Part shown: positions 40,476 through 52,078 of the stretch, piece by piece
Layout: each line of letters starts with the position of its first letter
Numbering within the stretch: position 1 is the stretch's first letter
Assembly: GCF_045679555.1 (NCBI RefSeq)
Contig: NC_092087.1
Coordinates: 81,338,901-81,402,900 of the forward strand
Source of the DNA: Salvelinus alpinus
Taxonomy: Eukaryota > Chordata > Actinopteri > Salmoniformes > Salmonidae
DNA length: 64,000 nt
Direction: 5' to 3'
Notes under the pieces: generated by a model
Database searches by the model: none
What the model saw: the letters and a program-made list of their open reading frames with translations, nothing else
What the model was told of the DNA's origin: nothing
Position numbers and translations under genes: made by a program

Positions 40476-41586
40476 CCAATACGCCCCAATACAATCCAAT
40501 ACACCCCAATACAATCCAATACACCCCAATACAATCCAATACACCCCAATACACTCAAATACAATCCAATACACCCCAATACAATCCAATACACCCCAAT
40601 ACACCCCAATACAATCCAATACACCCCGATACACTCAAATGCATCCCAATACACTTCGATACACTCCTATACACCAATACACTTCATACAATTCCATACA
40701 CTCCAAAACACTGTAATACACTACAATACACCCCAAAACACTCCAATATACTCCAATACATGCTTATACACAGCAATAAACCCTGATAAACTCCAATACT
40801 CCAATATACTCCAATACACTTCAATACATTGCAATACACTCTAATGTATTTCAGTACACTTCAATACACTCAAATACACTCCAATACACTTTAATACACT
40901 CCAATTGACTCCAATACACTCAAATAGACTTCAATACACTCCAATACACTCCAAAACATTTCAATACCCGCAAATGCACTCCAAAACACTTCAATACACC
41001 TCAATACACTCCAATATACTCCTATACTCCAATACGCTCCATTACACTCCTCAATACTCCAATATCCTCCAATACACTCATAAATACACTTCAATACACT
41101 CCAATACATTTCAATATACTCCAATAGGCTCCATTACACTCCAATACACTCCCCGACACTCCAATATCCTCCAATACACTCATAAATACACTTCAATACA
41201 CTCCAATACACCCCAATATACTCCAATACGCTCCATTACACTCCAATACACTCCCCAATACTCCAATCTCCTCCAATACACTCATAAATACACTCCAAAA
41301 CACTTCAGTAGACTTCAATACACTCCAATACATTTCAATATACTCCAATAGGCTCCATTACACTCCAATACACTCCCCGACACTCCAATATCCTCCAATA
41401 CACTCATAAATACACTTCAATACACTCCAATACACCCCAATATACTCCAATATGCTCCATTACACTCCAATACACTCCCCAATACTCCAATCTCCTCCAA
41501 TACACTCATAAATACACTCCAAAACACTTCAGTAGACTTCAATACACTCCAATACACCTCAACATACTCCAATACACTCCATACAC
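40476..41586. repeat. 10-bp satellite (CCAATACACT family) with a 224-bp higher-order repeat
   Basis: The basic unit is CCAATACACC or CCAATACACT with many variants. The first part (40476-40640) is dominated by CACCCCAATACAATCCAAT. From about 41108 a longer block, starting ATTTCAATATACTCCAATAG, recurs at 41332, a period of 224 bases, so segments of the array have been duplicated as blocks. Confidence 0.93.
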
Positions 41587-42252
41587 AATACTCAAACTCC
41601 TCCAACAAAATTGTCTTCATCAACAAGGTAACTGTCAGGTGAAATGTATACATTTTGGAATTCACCCTCTCTTGAGTTTTTGAATTTAGGTTCTCAAACT
41701 TTCCCCTAAAAGTGTTTGGTCAGGAAACATCAGGGAAATTGAATGGCAGGGACATTGGCTTTAAAGTGCAGTCAGACGTCGGAGCATTGTGGTTTGTTTG
41801 AATCCCGGGCCCTAGTCTCTTCACAACAAACAACAGCCAGTAATTCACCAAGGTGTTTATGCTAGCCTAGTTCAGTCCTGTGACGTCTGTATCCAGTTGG
41901 TGGAGTGTTGTAATTCCAGAGTGCTTAAGAGTTTCATTCTGCCTCAGAGAACATGGAGCCCATTAGTCCTTCCAGCCTGGGTAAAACAAGACCTTTGGGT
42001 TCCTCTAGTTAAATGGAATACCAATTAAGGCCTAATTTAATTAAATGTGTATTAAGTTTCAGACAGGAAAAGGGTTTATTGAGGACAGCTTTATTCGCGC
42101 TGCATGCCTTTTCTTGTGAGAACCAATCGTGTTAGGCTAGGAACGCAAAGCTAACCAGAAGGCTACACCAGAGGAATCCTTTTTGTGGATAACAAAGTGC
42201 CTTTCAATATTCTGAGAATGGCATCCCAACAGGCTACACCAAAGAAGTCCAT
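41587..42252. other. No gene seen
   Basis: Ordinary sequence without a recognisable exon. Confidence 0.5.
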
Positions 42253-42532
42253 TTTCAGAAAGAGTATGCTGAAGTGATTATCAGAGAGAGTATGCTGAAG
42301 TGATTATCAGAAAGAGTATGCTGAAGTGATTATCAGAAAGAGTATGCTGAAGTGATTATCAGAAAGAGTATGCTGAAGTGATTATCAGAAAGAGTATGCT
42401 GAAGTGATTTTCAGAAAGAGTATGCTGAAGTGATTATCAGAAAGAGAGTATGCTGAAGTGATTTTCAGAAAGAGTATGCTGAAGTGATTATCAGAAAGGG
42501 TATGCTGAAGTGATTTTCAGAAAGAGTATGCT
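42253..42532. repeat. 26-bp minisatellite
   Basis: About eleven units of AGAGTATGCTGAAGTGATTA plus TCAGAA, with ATTTTC variants and one AGAG insertion. Confidence 0.94.
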
Positions 42533-43100
42533 AGTTTGAGATGCATTTGTCCCTAAACACTGATTTGGGGTCCGTTTTTGTTTCGGCCTCCTAAAAGTTG
42601 AAAGCTGATCCTAGATGTGTAATTAAAGCCTGTGCTAGAATGCATACTAAATGCATAAAGCATTTGAAGAGACATTGAGATATGTCATTCATCCTTCATT
42701 CAGGCGCCATGTTGCCTTTGTGCCAGAGGGCTCCCTCTCCAAGGCTGCTTAGACATCCAACAGACACAAAACATGGATGTGTGTGCAGTTGTAGTAAACT
42801 TTCCCTTTCTTTCTCACTTTGTTTGTATCTATGCTCTCTCTCTCTCCAACACATTTTGTTCAGGTGTACGTCATACTCAGGGGAAAGTGAAAACCAACAT
42901 TTGGGAATGTTTTGTGTGTGTTGTACAAGGTCGTAATATGGCATAAGTTATATCTACTAGACATAAACTGCGTTCAATAGTCAGGGGTTGAAGGCTTGAA
43001 AGGCCAGTTTGAGACATTATCTAGCCCAAAGATCAGTGCATAGTTTCATCCCCCTCACCTCCTCAACCCTCCTCCCCTCTCCTCACCCCACCTCCCCGCA
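42533..43100. other. No gene seen
   Basis: Includes a GCTGATCCTAGAT fragment at about 42604. Overlapping frames on both strands near 42690-42940 have no recognisable motif. Confidence 0.5.
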
Positions 43101-43247
43101 GTGCAGAAGAAATATCCGCCAGCGCAGAGAAGAAATATCCGCCAGCGCAGAGAAGAAATATCCGCCAGCGCAGAGAAGAAATATCCGCCAGCGCAGAGAA
43201 GAAATATCCGCCAGCGCAGAGAAGAAATATCCGCCAGCGCAGAGAAG
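43101..43247. repeat. 23-bp minisatellite
   Basis: Six and a half identical units of GAAGAAATATCCGCCAGCG plus CAGA. The perfect identity suggests recent expansion. Confidence 0.95.
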
Positions 43248-43749
43248 CATGAGATTGAACTTCACTCAACTCTCTAGTTTGCCCCTTTCAAACTGACACT
43301 TAAAGCACAGCCTGTGTTCATAGTAAACGCACACCAGAAGTTGCACGGAATTTTCACCACATTCCGGTTTGCGCTCAGCAGACCTGACATTTGCTCAGTG
43401 CCGAAAAACATTTGAGGGAACATTGCTCCTCCCCCCTTTCCACCCTTACACCACCTGCAAACTGGCCTGTTTTAAATAAAGCTATATTTGTCAAATAAAT
43501 ACAATTCTTTATCTTCCTTTTTTCTCTCTCTTTTCTTCCCCCTGTCTCCCCCCTAAGGTCTTTCCCTCTGTCTTTCCCTCTATTGCACTATTGCAGGGTC
43601 ATCGCGACAGTTTTTGAGTGACAGGCTGTGAAGTTCAAGTTTTTGTTAATTATGGGATTATTTGGATAGTGTCTGCATACACACTTCCCCCTCGTCCTCA
43701 TCCTATGCAATATTGCATTATTCTAGACACCGAACCCCTTAACCTATGC
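43248..43749. other. No gene seen
   Basis: Sequence between a minisatellite and the hAT target duplication. No exon recognised. Confidence 0.5.
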
Positions 43750-44502
43750 ATCAAAACCAGGGGCGAAAATCTGATATCAACCTTGGAGGGGACAATTACA
43801 TTAAATTTTCTCAAGAGCAATTCCTGAGGGGGACACCAAAAGTAGTGCTGTAACACATAGCATACGTTGTTATATGTTAAATGTATATTGAGGAACCATA
43901 ATTCCTACAACTGGATAATTGATAGGTACAGTAGTTAACTGAAGGGTTTTCCCAACTTGTTCAAATGTTTAAATCATTATAATTCTACTACTAATAATAG
44001 TTATAGCAGTGCTCCTTACCAGTCCAGTATGTATGCAGGTATTCGTACTTACAACCAACAATATCAAGAAAGGTCAGTAGGTGACAATGGTACTGTACAC
44101 TGTATGGGTGTAGTTTTCATAAATACAATGAACATGGTGTGATCACATCTAAAATAATCTCCATTGAGAACCATCACAAAGTTGGTCTCCGTATTGAATT
44201 GACCTTTTAATTTTACTTTTTCTGATACATTTATATAGTCATTAAATATGTGCACCTGGCCTGAGTCTACTACAATATCTTTGCAAGAACAAAAAGCTTA
44301 AAATAAGTACAGTTCTAAAAGCAAAATAAAAAACCCAAATAAATCTAACAAAATATCCTTCAGTCAGTGTCTCAACTCTTCAAACAGCAGCTATGGACAA
44401 GTATGTCGCACAAAGTATGCAATTTTAAATAAAATAACATGAAATAAATAATTTGTAAGTGTACTGAAAACTACTAAACAAAAGAACAAATATCAATTAC
44501 AC

Positions 44503-44705
44503 CAGGGGTTCTCAAACAGGGGTCCATGGCAAGGGGTCCGTGAAATAAAAAAAGTGTAATGAATGTAGTCAGTACCACAAGGTTTCCAGTAAGTTTACAT
44601 ATAATATAGAGGGGGTGGAGGTCCCTGAGGACCGCTCAAAACCTTGCCTGCCTTGCCTCAAAATATGCAGGGGTTCCAGTACCCCAAAAAGGTTGAGAAC
44701 CACTG
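44503..44705. mobile_element. Small hAT-like MITE nested in the hAT element
   Basis: The ends CAGGGGTTCTCAA and (reverse complement) CAGTGGTTCTCAA match at 12 of 13 positions. The flanks share TACAC, a possible partial 8-bp duplication. It interrupts the host element just downstream of the surviving transposase region. Confidence 0.72.
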
Positions 44706-44714
44706 CTATACACA

Positions 44715-45720
44715 CTACTGAACAAAAGAACCGAGCATATGTTTGCGGGTTTCCTCAACAACACATCAGTTGCCACTTTCGCAATGCACTCGCCTGTTGT
44801 CTCCGACACCCTGTATAGCCCAATAAACTCCTTGTGAGGGACATGGTCATGGTCAACATAACGCAGACAGACATTCTCCTGTTCAGCACCAGAGACATCT
44901 TGAGTACCATCAACAATTAATGAAAATTGTACAATCGGAAGAGACCTAATCTCAGCTGCAATGCCTCGAATGACTATTGGCCATGATGTTCAGAATTTCA
45001 TTCTGTGCTTTGGGGCCTGTGTACATTGTGGTACGCTCTGTTAACCACTTCAGTAAAATGGGATCATCCTCTTCTGCCCTAAGTTTCAAAATCTGGTATA
45101 AATTCCCACTGTCATCCGTGTGGCCTCTAAAGGCTTGTCCCTGTCTTACTACATGCCGCACCGAACTAACAATTTTCATCAAGCAATGCCTTGCGTCATC
45201 CTGCTGTTTACCCCACGCGCTGGATAACTGGACACTGATTGGATTTAGCTGGTGTGCTGTTACAATTACAAAGTGGCGGTGGGTTTGGCAGTTTTGATGT
45301 GCTGTGAATTTTTAATTTTCCTAAATCCTGCACTAATGAAGGCAGCATCTCCTCTTTGGCCAAAAGATGGCTGGCTTGAAAACCCTTGGCTACAGTGAAA
45401 ACACAACACTCCTTTTATTGATGGATTATAATGTAGCCAGGGGAAATCGCGAAACCATCTCTTGAAACGTCAACACTCTGTTGGCAAGAGTTTGCGGTTC
45501 TATAAATTGTGGGTGTGGCTGATATGGTTTTGTGCCATCACTGTGGTAACTGGACAATGCTGTGCCACTGTCCCCTATACTGGTGCTGCTGGCAACAAGG
45601 GTGACACTTGGTCCTGCCGTGGCTGTGACACTGTCCTCTGAAGTCTCTCTCCCTGGCTCTTTCCCTTTCACCACCCTATCTGACTCAGTCTGTCTCCTAG
45701 AAAATAAATAAGGTGTTTGC
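44715..45720 (-). pseudogene. hAT transposase, N-terminal and middle parts only
   Basis: Pieces in order from about 45720 downward: a Ser/Thr-rich leader; KRWFRDFPWLHYNPSIKGVL and CFHCSQGF, a TTF/BED-like zinc-binding segment; GDAAFISAGFRKIKNSQHIK; HVVRQGQAFRGHTDDSGN; and DVSGAEQENVCLRYVDHDHV. This matches the layout of hAT-family proteins with a DUF4371-like region (ZMYM1-like in many fish annotations). Frames change between the pieces and stops occur. The later catalytic and dimerisation regions are missing, so the element could only be moved by a transposase encoded elsewhere. Confidence 0.8.
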
Positions 45721-47039
45721 CGTACTCCTAACTACCGGTACCCAAAACTACACAATTAATCACAACAGCAATACCATTGCCGTAAACAAATCTTAGTTTA
45801 GTCACCAGTTTAAGTTGAGAGTGGGGGTATCCATGGCATTTTCCAATTATGTCCCTATTTTACAAGTCAAAAAAATTGAGAACCTTTCATAATGTTGCCA
45901 AACAAAGACTCAACAAACTTACCTGAGACTCCCTGTCTGCCAATCTGTCCCTGCATATCTGTCCCCAGCTCTGCTGTCTGTGTGCCATCTGTTGCCTGCT
46001 CTGCCTAATGACATCATTGTGAAACATTACCATTAGCATTTCACTTCTTTCTTATGAACATTTTATCAACTAGTCTTTGAGATATTAGGATACTAGAGTT
46101 CTTACTATGCGTTTTGGTGTACTGACAAATACTCTGATGTCCGTCTTCTTACTTTTTTTCTGCCATTTTTCTACCTGGCTGGCTGGCCTAGCTGCACACA
46201 CACACATTTACACAACACATGCTGCAACCTTTTGTAATTGTAATAGTTTGTTTCATATTGGCTGGCTTCCAACAATAGCTGAATTTGTAAAGCTAGCGAG
46301 CACCAATTCCGTTTCTGTGTGTTTGCTATAATCTTTGCTACCTGGTTAAATAAAGGTGAAATAAAATTAAAAAAAGTTCACTAGCGACAATTTATCTTTT
46401 GCAACGAGACCATTATATATATTTAAGACAATGGTAGAAGAGAGTGTAGTTCTGTTCTGTTCAGTTTGGACTTCAGTTTATCGCTAACCTTATCACAGGG
46501 ACGTCGAAGCACTACAGCTGCATGCTGATCTTGGAATAAACTGACGATAGCAAAGATTCCATCTTTGACGACGCCACATAAATGGAATAGGTACTAGCTA
46601 GCTTGATAGTTAATGTTTGCTTTAGTTTGCGCGCTAGCTCTGCAAATTCAGCTAGTGTGTGAACCCTGCCAACATAAAAATAAATAAATAACATTGCTAT
46701 GGACCTGCTATGGATTGACTGGATTAACCTCACGTCAGTTACGTACATGTCCCTTTCGGACAGTAGATACGAACCCTCTATTACCTTGCCAGCTAAAGAA
46801 CTGGCAGTGGATCAAACCATTGTGAGGCAAAGGGCGGGGGGGGCGCAATCTTTTGAAACTTAAAAACGCGCTAAGTGTCTATAATCAGCACAAGTGCTTT
46901 CATTGCGTATTATTAATATTATTGAAATTACATAGTTATGTTTACAGTGATATATTGGGGGGGACAAATCATATTTTTCCCAAGATGGGGGGGTCGTGTC
47001 CCCCCCGTCCCCCCTGGGATTTCCGCCTATGATCAAAAC

Positions 47040-47234
47040 ACCAGACACTACTCAGGACTTTCCTTACAGCCATTCCATGTATGCTAGCAAGTCAAAATGA
47101 GAGGAAAAACATATCATTCAGAATAATGAAAATGCACAACAGAAGAAAAGGAATCACACAAGAAACTCGACTGTCTGCTTTTAACACTATTCTTAATGCT
47201 ATTCTTAACAAACATCCTCAGCCAAGCATCCAAC
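47040..47234. other. Spacer between the hAT element and the Gypsy element
   Basis: It ends with CCAAC (47230-47234), the target duplicated by the Gypsy insertion and found again at 52651-52655. Confidence 0.8.
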
Positions 47235-47806
47235 TGTCATGTTTTGTCATTGATTATCATGTCTTGTCCCTGTGCTTCCCTTCTATTCGTTTCCCTCTGC
47301 TGGTCTTATTAGGTTCTTTCCCTCTTTCTATCCCTCTCTCTCCCCCTCCCTCTCTCCCTCTCTCGCTCTCTCTCTCTATCGTTCCGTTCCTGCTCCCAGC
47401 TGTTCCTCATTCTCCTAACTACCTCATTTAATCTTTCACACCTGTCCCCTATTTTGCCCTCTGATTAGAGTCCCTATTTCTCCCTCTGTTTTCCGCTTCT
47501 GTCCTTGTCGGATCCTTGTTTGATGTTTGCTGTTCTGTGTCCTTGTTCCGCCCTGTCGTGTTTTTGCCTTCTTCAGATGCTGCGTGTGAGCAGGTGTCTA
47601 TGTCAGCTACGGCCTGTGCCTTCCCGAAGCGACCTGCAGTCTGTGGTCGCGTCTCCAGTCGTTCCTCTCTACTGACGAGAGGATTTCAGTTTTCCTGTTT
47701 TGGATTTACCTAAGATAATATCCAGGAGTATCTTTTTTGTTTAAGACTGGAATAAAGACTCTGTTTCTATTAAGTCGCTTTTGGGTCCTCATTCACCTGC
47801 ATAACA
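47235..47806 (+). repeat. 5' LTR of the Gypsy element
   Basis: It begins TGTCATG and ends ATAACA. A polyadenylation signal AATAAA is at 47751-47756. GTCGGATCCTT at 47507-47517 is complementary to the bases just after the LTR and, by analogy with Tf1, would mark the start of R. Confidence 0.95.
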
Positions 47807-47818
47807 GAAGGATCCGAC
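47507..47818 (+). promoter_or_regulatory. Candidate self-priming pair of the Gypsy element
   Basis: GTCGGATCCTT at 47507-47517 inside the LTR is the exact reverse complement of AAGGATCCGAC at 47808-47818, which begins two bases after the LTR. No TGG-type tRNA primer site follows the LTR. Tf1/sushi-group elements are known to prime reverse transcription from the folded 5' end of their own RNA through an 11-base pairing in this position. Confidence 0.7.
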
Positions 47819-47823
47819 CAAGA

Positions 47824-48744
47824 ATGGACCCAGCGACTACGGATTCTCGCAACACTGCCGTCGAGTTCCAGGGAGCAATGCTCGGCAGACACGAGCAGGA
47901 ATTGTCTGCTGCTCGTTATGCCGTTGAGACCCTGGCCGCTCAGGTCTCCGACCTCTCAGGACAGTTTCAGAGTCTTCGTCTCGTGCCACCAGCTACTTCC
48001 TGGTCTTCCGAGTCTCCGGAACCTAGGGTTAATAACCCACCATGTTACTCTGGGCAGCCCACTGAGTGTCGCTCCTTTCTCACCCAGTGTGATATTGTGT
48101 TCTCTCTCCAGCCCAACACATACTCAAGAGAGAGAGCTCGGATCGCTTACGTCATATCACTCCTTACTGGTCGGGCTCGGGAGTGGGGCACAGCTATCTG
48201 GGAGGCAAGGGCTGAGTGTTCTAACAATTATCAGAACTTTAAAGAGGAGATGATACGGGTTTTTGATCGTTCAGTTTTTGGGAAGGAGGCTTCCAGGGTC
48301 CTGGCTTCCCTATGTCAAGGTGATCGATCCATAACGGATTACTCTATAGAGTTTCGCACTCTTGCTGCCTCCAGTGACTGGAACGAGCCGGCGTTGCTCG
48401 CTCGTTTTCTGGAGGGACTCCACGCTGAGGTTAAGGATGAGATTCTCTCCCGGGAGGTTCCTTCCAGCGTGGACTCTTTGATTGCACTCGCCATCCGCAT
48501 TGAACGACGGGTAGATCTTCGTCACCGAGCTCGTGGAAGAGAGCTCGCGTTAACGGTGTTCCCCCTCTCCGCATCTCAACCATCTCCTCCCACCGGCTCA
48601 GAGACTGAGCCCATGCAGCTGGGAGGTATTCGCATCTCGACTAAGGAGAGGGAACGGAGAATCACCAACCGCCTTTGCCTCTATTGCGGTTCTGCTGGAC
48701 ATTTTGTCATGCCATGTCCAGTAAAAGCCAGAGCTCATCAGTAA
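47824..48744 (+). CDS. gag: Gypsy Gag polyprotein
   Basis: A 306-residue structural protein. An early leucine/glutamine-rich helix ([20 protein letters not shown]) is followed by a capsid-like region, including [17 protein letters not shown] and [20 protein letters not shown], of the type shared with vertebrate PEG10/RTL domesticated genes. Near the C-terminus is one CCHC knuckle, [14 protein letters not shown], for RNA binding. ATG 47824 was chosen because it is the first after the LTR; an in-frame ATG at 47737 lies inside the LTR. It overlaps the pol frame by about 100 bases (48645-48744). Confidence 0.9.
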   Translation: MDPATTDSRNTAVEFQGAMLGRHEQELSAARYAVETLAAQVSDLSGQFQSLRLVPPATSWSSESPEPRVNNPPCYSGQPTECRSFLTQCDIVFSLQPNTYSRERARIAYVISLLTGRAREWGTAIWEARAECSNNYQNFKEEMIRVFDRSVFGKEASRVLASLCQGDRSITDYSIEFRTLAASSDWNEPALLARFLEGLHAEVKDEILSREVPSSVDSLIALAIRIERRVDLRHRARGRELALTVFPLSASQPSPPTGSETEPMQLGGIRISTKERERRITNRLCLYCGSAGHFVMPCPVKARAHQ

Positions 48745-51700
48745 GCGGAGGGCTACTGGTGAGCGCTACTACTCAGGTCTCTCCATCAAGATCCTGTACT
48801 ACCTTGTCGGTCCATCTACGCTGGACCGGTTCGGCTGCTTCCTGCAGTGCCTTGATAGACTCTGGGGCTGAGGGTTGTTTTATGGACGAAGCATGGGCTC
48901 GGAAACATGACATTCCTCTCAGACAGTTAGGGAAGCCCACGCCCATGTTCGCCTTAGATGGTAGTCTTCTCCCCAGTATCAGATGTGAGACACTACCTTT
49001 AACCCTCACAGTATCTGGTAACCACAGTGAGACCATTTCCTTTTTGATTTTTCGTTCACCTTTTACACCTGTTGTTTTGGGTCATCCCTGGCTAGTATGT
49101 CATAATCCTTCTATTAATTGGTCTAGTAATTCTATCCTATCCTGGAACGTTTCTTGTCATGTGAAGTGTTTAATGTCTGCTATCCCTCCTGTTTCTTCTG
49201 TCCCCTCTTCTCAGGAGGAACCTGGTGATTTGACAGGAGTACCGGAGGAATATCATGATCTGCGCACGGTCTTCAGTCGGTCCAGAGCCAACTCTCTTCC
49301 TCCTCACCGGTCGTATGATTGTTGTATTGATCTCCTTCCGGGGACCACTCCCCCTCGGGGTAGACTATACTCTCTGTCGGCTCCCGAACGTAAGGCTCTC
49401 GAGGATTATCTGTCTGTTTCTCTTGACGCCGGTACCGTGGTGCCTTCTTCCTCTCCCGCCGGAGCGGGGTTTTTTTTTGTTAAGAAGAAGGACGGTACTC
49501 TGCGCCCCTGCGTGGATTATCGAGGGCTGAATGACATAACGGTTAAGAATCGTTATCCGCTTCCCCTTATGTCGTCAGCCTTCGAGATTCTGCAGGGAGC
49601 CAGGTTCTTTACTAAGTTGGACCTTCGTAACGCTTACCATCTCGTGCGCATCAGAGAGGGGGACGAGTGGAAAACGGCGTTTAACACTCCGTTAGGGCAT
49701 TTTGAATACCGGGTTCTGCCGTTCGGTCTCGCTAATGCTCCAGCTGTCTTTCAGGCATTAGTTAATGATGTACTGAGAGACATGCTGAACATCTTTGTTT
49801 TCGTTTACCTTGACGATATCCTGATTTTTTCACCGTCACTCGAGATTCATGTTCAGCACGTTCGACGTGTACTCCAGCGCCTTTTAGAGAATTGTCTCTA
49901 CGTGAAGGCTGAGAAGTGCGCCTTTCATGTCTCCTCTGTCACATTTCTCGGTTCTGTTATTTCCGCTGAAGGCATTCAGATGGATCCCGCTAAGGTCCAG
50001 GCTGTCAGCGATTGGCCCGTTCCTAAGTCACGTGTCGAGTTGCAGCGCTTTCTCGGTTTCGCAAATTTCTATCGGCGTTTCATTCGTAATTTCGGTCAAG
50101 TGGCTGCCCCTCTCACAGCTCTGACTTCTGTCAAGACGTGCTTTAAGTGGTCCGGTTCCGCCCAGGGAGCTTTTGATCTCCTCAAGAAGCGTTTTACATC
50201 TGCTCCTATCCTTGTTACTCCTGACGTCACTAAACAATTCATTGTCGAGGTTGACGCTTCAGAGGTGGGCGTGGGAGCCATTCTGTCCCAGCGCTTCCAT
50301 TCTGACGATAAGGTCCATCCTTGCGCTTATTTTTCTCATCGCCTGTCGCCATCGGAACGCAACTATGATGTGGGTAACCGCGAACTGCTCGCCATCCGCT
50401 TAGCCATAGGCGAATGGCGACAGTGGTTGGAGGGGGCGACCGTCCCTTTTGTCGTTTGGACTGACCATAAGAACCTTGAGTACATCCGTTCTGCCAAACG
50501 ACTTAATGCACGTCAAGCTCGTTGGGCGTTGTTTTTCGCTCGTTTCGAGTTCGTGATTTCTTATCGCCCGGGAAATAAGAACACCAAGCCTGATGCCTTA
50601 TCCCGTCTCTTTAGTTCTTCTGTGGCTTCTACCGACCCCGAGGGGATTCTCCCTGAAGGGCGTGTTGTCGGGTTGACTGTCTGGGGAATTGAGAGACAGG
50701 TAAAGCAAGCACTCACTCACACTGCGTCGCCGCGCGCTTGTCCTAGTAACCTTCTGTTCGTTCCTGTCTCTACTCGTCTGGCTGTTCTTCAGTGGGCTCA
50801 CTCTGCCAAGTTAGCTGGCCACCCCGGCGTTCGGGGTACGCTTGCTTCTATTCGCCAGCGGTTTTGGTGGCCTACTCAGGAGCGTGACACGCGCCGTTTC
50901 GTGGCTGCTTGTTCGGACTGCGCGCAGACTAAGTCAGGTAACTCTCCTCCTGCCGGTCGTCTCAGACCGCTTCCCATTCCTTCTCGACCATGGTCTCACA
51001 TCGCCTTAGACTTTATTACCGGTCTGCCTTCGTCTGCGGGGAAGACTGTGATTCTTACGGTTGTCGATAGGTTCTCTAAGGCGGCACATTTCATTCCCCT
51101 CGCTAAGCTTCCTTCCGCTAAGGAGACGGCACAAATCATCATTGAGAATGTGTTCAGAATTCATGGCCTCCCGTTAGACGCCGTTTCAGACAGAGGTCCG
51201 CAATTCACGTCACAGTTTTGGAGGGAGTTCTGTCGTTTGATTGGTGCTTCCGTCAGTCTCTCTTCCGGGTTTCATCCCCAGTCTAACGGTCAAGCAGAAA
51301 GGGCCAATCAGTCGATTGGTCGCATATTACGCAGCCTTTCTTTTCGAAACCCTGCGTCTTGGGCAGAACAGCTCCCCTGGGCAGAATACGCTCACAACTC
51401 GCTTCCTTCGTCTGCTACCGGGCTATCTCCGTTTCAGAGTAGTCTTGGGTACCAGCCTCCTCTGTTCTCGTCCCAGCTCGCCGAGTCCAGCGTTCCCTCC
51501 GCTCAGGCTTTTGTCCAACGTTGTGAGCGCACCTGGAGGAGGGTCAGGTCTGCACTTTGCCGTTACAGGGCGCAGACTGTGAGAGCCGCCAATAAACGTA
51601 GGATTAAGAGTCCTAGGTATTGTCGTGGTCAGAGAGTGTGGCTTTCCACTCGTAACCTTCCCCTTACGACAGCTTCTCGCAAGCTGACTCCGCGGTTCAT

Positions 51701-51932
51701 TGGTCCGTTCCGTGTCTCTCAGGTCGTCAATCCTGTCGCTGTGCGACTGCTTCTTCCGCGACATCTTCGTCGCGTCCACCCTGTCTTCCATGTCTCCTGT
51801 GTCAAGCCTTTTCTTCGCGCCCCCGTTCGTCTTCCCTCCCCCCCCCCCCCGTCCTTGTCGAGGGCGCACCTATTTACAAGGTACGGAAGATCATGGACAT
51901 GCGTTCTCGGGGACGTGGTCACCAGTACTTAG
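48645..51932 (+). CDS. pol: Gypsy Pol polyprotein
   Basis: Pol lies in the -1 frame relative to gag and is open from 48645, just after a stop at 48642-48644. It is probably made by frameshifting; I see no canonical slippery heptamer in the overlap. Counting from 48675: protease active site IDSGAEG near residue 60; reverse transcriptase with YLDD at 378-381; RNase H with [11 protein letters not shown] (Asp 527) and [10 protein letters not shown]; integrase zinc finger (ending CSDCAQTK) and DDE core with Asp 779, Asp 839 (SDRGPQF) and Glu 875 (GQAERAN), 35 residues between the last two. The frame remains intact through integrase. It then leaves its normal path at C13 (51838-51850) and stops at 51932. 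Confidence 0.93.
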   Translation, partial: GEGTENHQPPLPLLRFCWTFCHAMSSKSQSSSVSGGLLVSATTQVSPSRSCTTLSVHLRWTGSAASCSALIDSGAEGCFMDEAWARKHDIPLRQLGKPTPMFALDGSLLPSIRCETLPLTLTVSGNHSETISFLIFRSPFTPVVLGHPWLVCHNPSINWSSNSILSWNVSCHVKCLMSAIPPVSSVPSSQEEPGDLTGVPEEYHDLRTVFSRSRANSLPPHRSYDCCIDLLPGTTPPRGRLYSLSAPERKALEDYLSVSLDAGTVVPSSSPAGAGFFFVKKKDGTLRPCVDYRGLNDITVKNRYPLPLMSSAFEILQGARFFTKLDLRNAYHLVRIREGDEWKTAFNTPLGHFEYRVLPFGLANAPAVFQALVNDVLRDMLNIFVFVYLDDILIFSPSLEIHVQHVRRVLQRLLENCLYVKAEKCAFHVSSVTFLGSVISAEGIQMDPAKVQAVSDWPVPKSRVELQRFLGFANFYRRFIRNFGQVAAPLTALTSVKTCFKWSGSAQGAFDLLKKRFTSAPILVTPDVTKQFIVEVDASEVGVGAILSQRFHSDDKVHPCAYFSHRLSPSERNYDVGNRELLAIRLAIGEWRQWLEGATVPFVVWTDHKNLEYIRSAKRLNARQARWALFFARFEFVISYRPGNKNTKPDALSRLFSSSVASTDPEGILPEGRVVGLTVWGIERQVKQALTHTASPRACPSNLLFVPVSTRLAVLQWAHSAKLAGHPGVRGTLASIRQRFWWPTQERDTRRFVAACSDCAQTKSGNSPPAGRLRPLPIPSRPWSHIALDFITGLPSSAGKTVILTVVDRFSKAAHFIPLAKLPSAKETAQIIIENVFRIHGLPLDAVSDRGPQFTSQFWREFCRLIGASVSLSSGFHPQSNGQAERANQSIGRILRSLSFRNPASWAEQLPWAEYAHNSLPSSATGLSPFQSSLGYQPPLFSSQLAESSVPSAQAFVQRCERTWRRVRSALCRYRAQTVRAANKRRIKSPRYCRGQRVWLSTRNLPLTTASRKLTPRFIGPFRVSQVVNPVAVRLLLPRHLRRVHPVFHVSCVKPFLRAPVRLPSPPPPSLSRAHLFTRYGRSWTCVLGDVVTST

Positions 51933-52066
51933 TGGATTGGGAGGGTTACGGTCCTGAGGAGAGGAGTTGGGTTCCATCTCGGGACGTGCTGGACCGTTCG
52001 TTGATTGATGATTTCCTCCGTTGCCGCCAGGGTTCCTCCTCGAGTGCGCCAGGAGGCGCTCGGTGA
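51851..52066 (+). pseudogene. Chromodomain segment of Gypsy pol, out of frame
   Basis: After the C13 run the expected C-terminal chromodomain is encoded in a different frame, with the landmarks [17 protein letters not shown] and [10 protein letters not shown], ending at TGA 52064-52066. Chromodomains of this type direct integration toward modified histones. The frame break may be a real mutation or a homopolymer sequencing error. Confidence 0.82.
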
Positions 52067-52078
52067 GTGGGGGGGTAC

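Larger units (their letters stand above)
43758..47031 (-). mobile_element. Degenerate hAT transposon with 8-bp target duplication
   Basis: The left end is CAGGGGCGAAAAT at 43758. The right end, read inward, is CATAGGCGGAAAT finishing at 47031; 10 of 13 bases agree. The element is flanked by ATCAAAAC on both sides (43750-43757 and 47032-47039), an exact 8-bp duplication as expected for hAT elements. A broken transposase lies on the minus strand at about 44715-45720. The half toward 43758 lacks the catalytic region. The interior at 46320-46378 holds a CTACCTGGTTAAATAAAGGT retroelement tail, and 46230-46330 and 46530-46680 are partly inverted copies of each other. Confidence 0.88.

Noticed and set aside
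47737..47823. Earlier in-frame ATG for gag
   Set aside because: It lies within the 5' LTR and upstream of the primer-binding region; ATG 47824 follows these and fits the usual layout.
48645..48744. Slippery heptamer for gag-pol frameshifting
   Set aside because: I checked the gag-frame codons through the overlap and found no X XXY YYZ match; the frame relation is -1, but the signal is not identified.
51423..51869. 148-codon minus-strand frame
   Set aside because: Antisense shadow of the integrase-coding part of pol.
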